Source of the DNA: Pectinophora gossypiella
Taxonomy: Eukaryota > Arthropoda > Insecta > Lepidoptera > Gelechiidae
Length of the DNA stretch: 64,000 nucleotides
Reading direction: 5' to 3'
NCBI RefSeq assembly: GCF_024362695.1
Contig: NC_065424.1
Location: 7,690,786 to 7,754,785, forward strand
Position numbers and translations under genes: made by a program. The notes below the pieces were generated by a model, which was not told where the DNA came from, made no database searches, and saw only the letters and a list, made by a program, of their open reading frames with translations. This document shows, piece by piece, positions 48,101 to 57,100 of the stretch. How positions within the stretch are numbered: position 1 is the stretch's first letter; every line of letters begins with the position of its first letter.

Positions 48101-51100
48101 CTTTGCAACCATTCTATTGAAAGTGGTTTCATCAGCATTATCAACCCGTATCATCCCACTGCCTTCTCCATTTTGCACCAGCCTTCCCTGTCCTGCGCTA
48201 ATCTCATCCACAGCTTTCCCACCTTTGCAACGATGTCATCCGACCATCGGGCCGCTGGTCTACCGACTGACCTTTTCTTTTCCCTTCTTATAGTCACTAC
48301 ATACGTTCTTATAGTAACTTGAAATACGGCTACTAAAACACAGATGATACGAACCTAAAGGCCTGCAGAAATCATGAACAGTAGGCTGAAGTCTGCCCAA
48401 GTGACAATTGAGTGTAGCCGCCGGTGAGCGCCCGGGCTCGCAAGCTATGTTGACGGAAGACGCGTGAGCGACTGTGAGACCAGCTCGGTAACCCGCTTCG
48501 TAGGTAGCGCCGTGCAGTAGAGGCAGCTCACAGGGCGCTGAATAAAGTAGACGACTGGGTCAAATATCACAAAATATAAAATGCTAATCTTGCTAAGTGA
48601 GTTTGACATGATCAAAATGCAACCTCATGTTTCGTTTTGACTTATTGCGTAAGAAGGAGTATAACATCGGCCGAGTATTTTTGCATTTTTGATAGTGAAA
48701 ACCATCTGATGAGGCAAGATGAACTGAGAATTCATACTGCACCGAGATTTCTGTTAGATCAACTTGAAGGGAGGTGAGCTGTATCGACGTCTATAATGGT
48801 CGAGCTAATTGTGTTAGTGAAAACTGGATTGGTCACCGAGCTAGCATAAAATCATCCAAACCATCCAATTTGATCGTACCTGCAACACATTCTGGCATGC
48901 TAGTTACCGCCCATTCTCCAAGCCAGCAGCGCAAGTTAGTAGGACCTTGCACGTTGTATCTGCAAAATAAGAATTCAAAAACGCAATTTGCCAACGGTGC
49001 GTGATGTTTTTACCATTCTTCTGGTATTATAGTCTTCAAAACTTTACATAATACATACCCATATTCACAAGAGAAGTGAACAACCTGACCATTAGGCACT
49101 GGGTCTGTTTCGTTTAGTTCCTTCTCTTCCGGGCCGCCTGACCCTAACGGGTTGGCAGCCGTCGGGTTGGTGGCGTCGGCCGCCATTGTGTAGATTCCAT
49201 ATTCTGTCGACGGTACGTGGCAGGGCACTGGAAGAAGAATGACAATTTTATACCAGGGGGCTAGCCATAATGCAAATAATTTCGAAAAGCTACAGTGGCA
49301 GTGTTAAATAAAGTGACACATCAATGCCAATTGAAAATTTAAGACAAGGCGTATTTTGAATGTGAATTTCGAAGATTAAATGACTAAAGTCAAGGCTGTA
49401 TGTTCCTCAGATCTTTTCCTGCTTATAAGGCGGATTTAAACAACAACAACAACAACACATATTCTATCACTGTCACTGTCATTTTCCGTAATCTGTAACT
49501 TGGCTAAGGCCTACTGATGCCTAAATTTAGTTTGTACCAAAATTCCTACGATTTTGATTGGTTGTAAATGACAACTTTTGTCAGTTTATTGAAGTTTTAG
49601 CCGATAGAATGATAGGATATCTACCTGTCAAGTCAAGATAGAAACTGAGTCACATAAATACTTCTGGAAATGTCAATGCATCTATCTGTACCGAATTATG
49701 AATACTTTGTATCGATAATGTTCTACTGGCACACCAACATTTAACGTCTAAAAACAATATTAGTATTGGTATCTTCGATAGATACTAAATGATTTGATTA
49801 TTGGATGCCCAGAGTACGTTTTACTCAGTTGGATGATCTGCATAGGGATTGCGCAGTGCTAGGAAAAGATGGGCAAAAATACATGCGCATAACAAGGTAT
49901 TGAGAGAGATTCATTCCAAAATGCAGCACAAGCGAATTTTTAACTTACGTCGATATCACTTAGGTTGTCTTTGATTGTCTTGTTTTTTTTTAATGTACTC
50001 ACAGATTTCACACTTAGGTTTTTCGGGTTTCCACCGACCTCTGACGCATTTGGCTGTTGTGTTAGGTTCCAAGTTTAGGCCATATCCCTTACCACAGGCC
50101 ACTCGGACGATGGTACCTAAGTAAAAATTACCATGCATAAAATTTAAGGTAAGTAAGTAAACAAACTCTTAGGACACATTGGTATTCGACCACGGCTATA
50201 TCCTAAACATCATTACTGGTAAGAATTTCAGAGCAATATTTTCTTGCTACATATTTTTTAGGGCCTGATTTTTCCGCAGCCGGATTTTAGTTTTTAAACT
50301 TATATTTTACACAGAACAAATAAAGACAATTAGACTAACACAAGACAGACACATTGAATTCTGCTGATCACTAATATAAAAATGCCCATTTATTGTTATT
50401 TAATTATTATGTTTCTTTGTCAGCGAAAAAGTACCTACTCACCAGAGCTAAAAGTGTTGTTTGGATCTCTTCCAAACTTGACAATCTCAATGTTCACGTA
50501 AGGTTCACTTTCGATCGGTTCACAAGGGCTCTTAGGTCTGCCCTTCTTTCCTTGTCTCTCAGTAGTATTGCCATTGTCAGATTTGTTAACACCATCGACA
50601 ACCTCTTTGTTATCTGTACTTTGTCCTTCTTCGCCCGACTCAGTTATGTCTTGATGTGTTCTTCCGCCTTTACTTTCTCGACCTCTATAAGAAATTCAAT
50701 AGCAAAAAAATAATTACATTAACTGTTTTCGTATGAAACTCTCAGAGACGGGGTTTTGGTATCTAGAGAGTAAACAATGTAAGAAGAGTAACAAATTAAT
50801 CGCTTCGATATGGCTTTCTGTATTTATTCCATACTTACGTTTTGGGTATAGTAGCAGTAGTTTGATTAAGCCGATCAGTCTTTCTACTAGTCCTTTTATC
50901 TCTCCTATCAAAAATATTATTTACTTCAGTCGAGTTTGTGTTATTGTACTGTAATGGTATTACTACCATTTCTTTATGTTCTGTGGCGTTTACAAGCTCA
51001 GCTTTCGTTTCTAAAGGAATAACTTTCAGCATATCATTGTTAACTTCATTAACAAATTCCGATTCTTTTATTGGCTGCTGTGTCCACATTTGTCTATCAT

Positions 51101-54100
51101 ATTCTTCCATATTAATGCCTCGTTTTATCCTAGGCTTACTTGTAGGTGAAATAACGGTTTTGGTAGTTCTACTCTCCTCTGCGAATAATTCAATATCTAA
51201 GTCTTTTTTTCTACTATCCCTTGCTTCGATATTGTTACTATCGGCGCCTTGTAGCTCAACATCAATTTCTTTCTTTTCTTCGCTATTTTTGGAAGTAGAA
51301 AATCTCTTTCTCCTCTTATCAACATATTTTTCAAAGTATTCGTGTTTAAGTATGTTTATACTTTGAGCTGTATTGGCTTTCAAATCATGATCTGGGAATA
51401 GACCTCCTTTAAGTACCGTTACGTGAGGTGGTTCATCAAAATCATTGGAATTTTCATATTCTATAGTTTCTTCATGAGGTTCTACTATTTCATCGTCTTC
51501 AGGTTCATAAGCAGGTTGATAGGAATAAAACCTATGACCTATAGGCTCTCCGTGGACATTGTAAACAGTATATACAGCCGTTGGGAAATTTTCGCCATCA
51601 GAGGTTTCAATACCATCATTGGGAATATCGTCATCATCAATATCAGTATCTAGTTTCTTCATCATTTTGAAATTGGCGTGTCTGAGGGTAGGTTTGTCTG
51701 TGTTATGGTTGTATTTGTCGTAGAGTTGGTCGACGTATTGTTGTGTGGGGTTAGGCTGACGTTTCAGGCTGTTATAGTATTGACGTAGGTAAGCTGACCG
51801 TCTGTGCCGTATTTCAGTGTCTGTTATGGAACGACGCCGACGACTCCAGCGTATACGAGGGTGTTGGTAGAGAGTGCATCTGAAAGAATAGCATAGCAGG
51901 GCATTTAGTATGAAAACTGATTACACGGATTCATTAGAATTATTTTACATGAGGGATTAAAAGCCCATATTAAAGCAATTTATCTAAAACAACAATAATT
52001 GCTATTTGACATTTATTGACATTGCCCGATTACTTTTATATGCGCAAATGTCCAATTGCAATATTGCTTTTTAGATGTATTCCTTATGAGTGGCCTTATT
52101 GACCTCCCTATTCTTTATATTATGATAGATAGATATATCGTTTATTTGCATGAACACAGTACAATGGTCTTCATAAGTAATGTGTATGTCCTTAGTGTAT
52201 TCAGCCTGCTTGCAGGCGTGCAAATATTAATTTACAATAAAAAGTATAATACAAATTTAGCTAGAAACAATTGGCATGCACTCAAAACATAAAACTTTCT
52301 AAAATCAACAACATTAAAATTTACATTTCCAAAATATCGTGTCATGTTATAACAGGTCAAAATTAGTAATTAATTCAGTTGTAAATTTTAATAAACCCTA
52401 ATAATAAGCTAATTGCTCGTTAACGTGGATTTTTGGTCATTCACATTATAAAGTAGTGAATTACGAAGAAGTACTTGTGACGGACCCAACTAAATGACCA
52501 GTTAGTTCCGCCCACATGCAATAGATGGCGTTGATAGATGGCCTGAAACGCGCTAACGGAGTTTGTAGAGGGCAACGTGTATGTGATAGGAGACTTACTT
52601 AGGAAGTTCTCTTGGACTCCAGTGCCCTCCAACGCAGGTGGCGCCAGGTGGACCCTCAGATAAAACATAGCCTTTTTCACATTCATACATTATTTGTTTG
52701 TTGTTCACTACCTGAAATATAATACAGGGTGTTAGTGACATGGTAACGAAAACTTTGAGGGATGATTCAGGTAATGATTCTGAGTTGATATCAAGTGGAA
52801 TTTTTCGTCGCAAAAGTATGGAACGGAAAATAATTTAAAAAAACACAAAAAATTTCATGAATTTTCCGACAGAAAATTCCACTTAATATCAACTCAGAAT
52901 CATGGTCTGAATCATCCCCCTCAGTATTCGTTACGGTGTCACTAACACCCATACCTACTTGTATGGCTACCTGTATGTACTGGTACGGGGTGTAAGTGAC
53001 ATCGTAACGAATACTGAGGGGGCTGATTTAGCTCATTATTCTGAGTTAATATCAAGTGGAATTTTCGATCGCAAAAGAATAGAATTGAAAATAATTAAAA
53101 AAATACTAAAAAAAATCATGAATTTTGCGACGGAAAATTCCACTTGACTTTAACTCAGAATCATGGTCTGAATCATCCCCCTCAGTATTCGTTACGATGT
53201 CACTAACACCCAGTATATATGTATAATATACATACACATAATAAAAACACAACATAATCTTACGGTTATATCTCAATTGGAGTACTTAGAGGTACATCCA
53301 TAAGTTGCCACACCTCACCGAGCTTTCTGTTAGACTAACATGATAGGTGATGAGCCGTATCGCCGTCTGTGATAGTCGACTCGACAATGTTAGTGAAAAC
53401 TGCACTTAAGATAAATTAATCTACAATACTAAATATTCTGTAAATATTTGCATTTAAAAAAGTTATGGAAGAGTGATGTTTGAAAAGATCTTACCTTTTT
53501 CACATACGGCCGATAATCGTACAATCCCATGTTGCCAACTAAAAGAACTTTTCCATTTTCAACGTAACCAGGGAATGGACAGAATACTGCAAAAGAGAAA
53601 ACACACAATTTAAAGTGCAAAGTAACAAAATGGGACTTGAAAGAATTTTAAACGCCTATTTCTCGTTTAGCCGGTATATACGGAGATGGCCCTCATACCG
53701 AGTTGTTCTTGGAGCAAAGGTTGTCCATTACCGTGCAGTGAGGAAATGCAGTTAGTGATAGATATATTTGTGCCCGAATTTGTCAGAGGTGGATTTTTTG
53801 AGAAGTGCAGTAGATGTCTGAGGTAGAAATAGGTAGGTATATGAGAAGGAAAAAAAGGACATCGCCTGTAGATATTCTGTGGGCTTAAAAAGCTGTACGT
53901 TACGATCTACTCTGAACCGGCGTGCGTGTATGAAGCGATTGATGAATGTGGAGGAAGCAAGAGAAGTGTGTCAGGATCGAAGAAATTCATCTAAAAAAGC
54001 AATTCTCGAATATTACCTTCTTCACACTTGGGTGTTTCCCCGCTCCAGTTTCCGAAAGAACAGACAACAATAGGGTTTCCTTTGAGCTCGAAGCCGTCCT

Positions 54101-57100
54101 TGCAACGGAACCGCGCCTTCATCCCGTGTTCCGTCTTCGGAGCTATCACCATTCCATTGCGGGGATTCCTTGGCATCTTTTTGCACCTGAAATTTGCCAG
54201 AATAGCGATGTGTTAGGGAAAAGTTTACAATAGTTCTATTGCCCTTTTTGTTTTTTATTGTCTTGGGTACCTATTGGAATTGTTTTGGCTTGCGACCATA
54301 GAGCACCACGGACTTCCGCGGATTTCCAGTTTTTCAGCTATGGCTAGTTACAAGTCAATGACTCAAATTCTGCTGAAGATATTCTTAGAACCTTTTCCTA
54401 GTCTATAATCGTAGATCTATTCTTCCTCTTCTATTATTCTGACGTCATAGATTTAAAAATGGATGAAATTGATTAAAAATTGATGTAATGGGTAACACGC
54501 CACTCCTGGCAAGAGCTGTCGGTTCAAAACCCGCCTGAGACAAAATGTTTTCTTCATAGGTTTGATTTTAAATAATATAAAAAATACCCTTACAAATGAA
54601 AAATTATCAATATCCGACTTGTCCCTGATAAATAAGACGTTAGTTAGGAAGATCTTGCTTCATTGACTAGATTAGATTGTTTCAGATGAGGTCAAGGGGG
54701 TTAAAAAAGCCATATCAAAGCAATTCATCTAAAAACGGTGCTATTTGACATTTCTTGACATTGGGCACTTATTTCTATATGCGCAAATACACTTCTCATC
54801 AAAAAAATCGAAACACCTTGCAAGTTTACGTTTTGTCAGGATTATCAGAAAAATGTGTACATTTAGGAATAAATGTTAAATGCCGTTTAATAGTGAGTAA
54901 TATGAGCTTATCAAATCTTAATGTTAATGTTCTAAATTTAAATGAATTTTTCATAGGTTTCGTATTTTGTTAAATGAGTCATTTTTATTCCGTATGGAGT
55001 ATAAAGGAAATGGATAAAACAACACACGTAAATGAAAAAAAAAGCTAAAAAACGTTTATTTAATAACTTGTATTCCCTCCCCGAGCTCTAATTACTGCTT
55101 CCATACGGTTCTTCATCGATCGGATGAGAGTCACGATCACATGCTGTGGTATATTGTCCCATTCCTCTTGGATTGCATCTTGCAGCTGGCTAAGTGTTTC
55201 TGGGGCAGGATCTCTTGCTCGAATTCGTCTCTTTAATTCATCCCACAGATGTTCAATGGGATTCATGTCCGGGCTTCTTGCTGGCGATCGACTTCGTTAA
55301 GATAATCTCGTACGACGCCCGCGGTGTGAGCCCTAGCATTGTCGTGCATGAATATGAAGCCGTTGCCAATAAAATGTGCATAGGGCATCACATGAGGCTC
55401 GAGACACTCTTCGACGTACTGATGACAGTTTAGTGCAGGCAGACGTGGCCCAGACACGAAAGCAAGCTCTGTCTTACCGTCGGCGCTGATTCCTCCCCAA
55501 ACCGTCCACGAACCGCCACCATAGCTGACCTTTTCTTCAATGCAACATTGTGCATAGCGTTCTCCGTCTCTTCTGTAGACCTTGTTCCTTCCGTCGTTAC
55601 CATACAGCATAATTTTACACTCATCAGAAAAGAGAACTTTGCTCCACTGTAGGTATGACCAATTTAGGTGCTCACGTGCAAACTTAAGGCGCGCTCTTCG
55701 ATGGTCTGCAGTTAATTTCGGCCCATTTGCTGGCTTATGCGGTACCAGTCTACGATCCTTCAACCTTCTTCTAATTGTAGAGTCACTTACAGCCACCCTT
55801 CGTACAACACGAAGCCGCTGCTGCAGTTGAAAAGCGTTAAGGCGTCGATTTCTTAAAGAAGTTGTTACAATAAATCGATCATCTCGCTCAGAAGTGACCC
55901 GATTCCTGCCAGATCCTGAACGGCGCGTGAACAAACCAGTCTCCCGATAACGTTTATAGACTCTATGAACAGATGACAGGCTTAGATGCAGTCTTGCAGC
56001 CACAACACGCTGACTAAGGCCAGAATCCAGCAATGCCACAACTTGGGCGGCTTCTGTGGGCGAAGTATCCATACGTTTTAGAAAAAAACCTTTTTTCAGA
56101 CGTCCCAAAGTCACAGTATTGAAATAAAAAACAAAAAGTTTAAGGATAGGCGCCAATTTTTAGTTTTTAAACGCTAAATGTACTCCAACCCTAAACACAC
56201 ATTTGTCTCAAAACAGTGATTCATTTCGTTTATAAGATAAACAAATGAAATTCTAATTTTGAATTTAGAATTTTCGCTTATTACTGTAATGGCCAAACTG
56301 CCAGCTATAATGGCCAAACTGCCATTTATGTATTTTTTTTCATCGTATGAATTCTTTTTTGTGTTAAATTCGGACAGAAACAATGAAAACGGAAGTGTTT
56401 CGATTTTTTTGATGAGAAGTGTATCAAATCGCAATTTTGCTTTTTAGATGAATTTTTGCTTTTATGTAGGATTATGGTTGAATATAATATAATAATTTCC
56501 AAAAAAGCAAGTACCTGGCTGGTTGACATCTGGGGATCTGAGTCCAAGTTCCGTTGTTGCAAGTTACTGCCGCGTTGGTGGATGGAAACTCGTAGTTCTC
56601 CTCGCAGTCCACGATGATCACTTCCCCTGGAGTAAGATTATGGAGATGAAGATATATAATTATAAAAGCGTGGCTTTTAAATTAGTGATGAATTTCCCTA
56701 AAAAACATTTTTAAATTATGCGGAAGTCTTCTTCAATCATGTGGATTGTGATGTGGATTACCACCTCATGTAACGTTTACGTATACTTACTCAAGCACTA
56801 CTTGAGTTTGTGTTCTCCAATCCACATCTGCCGCACTCAAATTGCCGGTACCAACGACTTGTTTGTTTTTGCGGAAGTAATCGTAAATGAGGGCTAGTAC
56901 CAGCTTAACATGTTGGCTGCCATGAGCAATACTGGTGGGATCAGAAGCTCATTTATCAGAGTATTCTCAGAGGCCAGAGTCAAACAATACTCACCATGCT
57001 GCACCATTGAAGAGCTGCCCACGATTTGCGTGTTACCCTCAACAGTCTCGTTTTCGCCAGTCTTGTTCTCCATCAGCACCACTCGACCTTGAGAAACGTG

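Larger units (their letters stand above)
54790..56421 (-). mobile_element. Tc1-like (mariner superfamily) DNA transposon, 1632 bp
   Basis: Perfect 27-bp terminal inverted repeats (from CACTTCTCATC to TCGAAACAC) with TA duplications at 54788-54789 and 56422-56423. It carries one transposase gene on the minus strand. It sits in the intron between exons 4 and 5 of the sushi gene, in the same orientation, and interrupts an older MITE-K copy whose halves are 54693-54787 and 56424-56457. Confidence 0.95.
54693..56457 (+). repeat. MITE-K copy split by the Tc1-like element
   Basis: Halves at 54693-54787 and 56424-56457 join to a repeat seen elsewhere here: (G)GTTAAAAAAGCCATATC, GCAATTCATCTAAAAA, TATTTGACATT, TATGCGCAAAT, then TTTTGCTTTTTAGATG. 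The core can fold back on itself (GCAATATTGC). Confidence 0.75.

Noticed and set aside
50443..51879. Two separate genes divided at the charged linker
   Set aside because: Exon 7 to 8 completes a CCP cysteine across a phase-2 junction, and exon 9 starts CCP6 in the same frame, so the linker is internal.
54486..54545. tRNA-like stretch with GGTTCAAAACCC
   Set aside because: Only a B-box-like word; no cloverleaf can be formed. Probably a decayed SINE.
55263..56156. Transposase starting at 56156
   Set aside because: The codon is TTG; the ATG at 56072 opens the conserved helix-turn-helix region.
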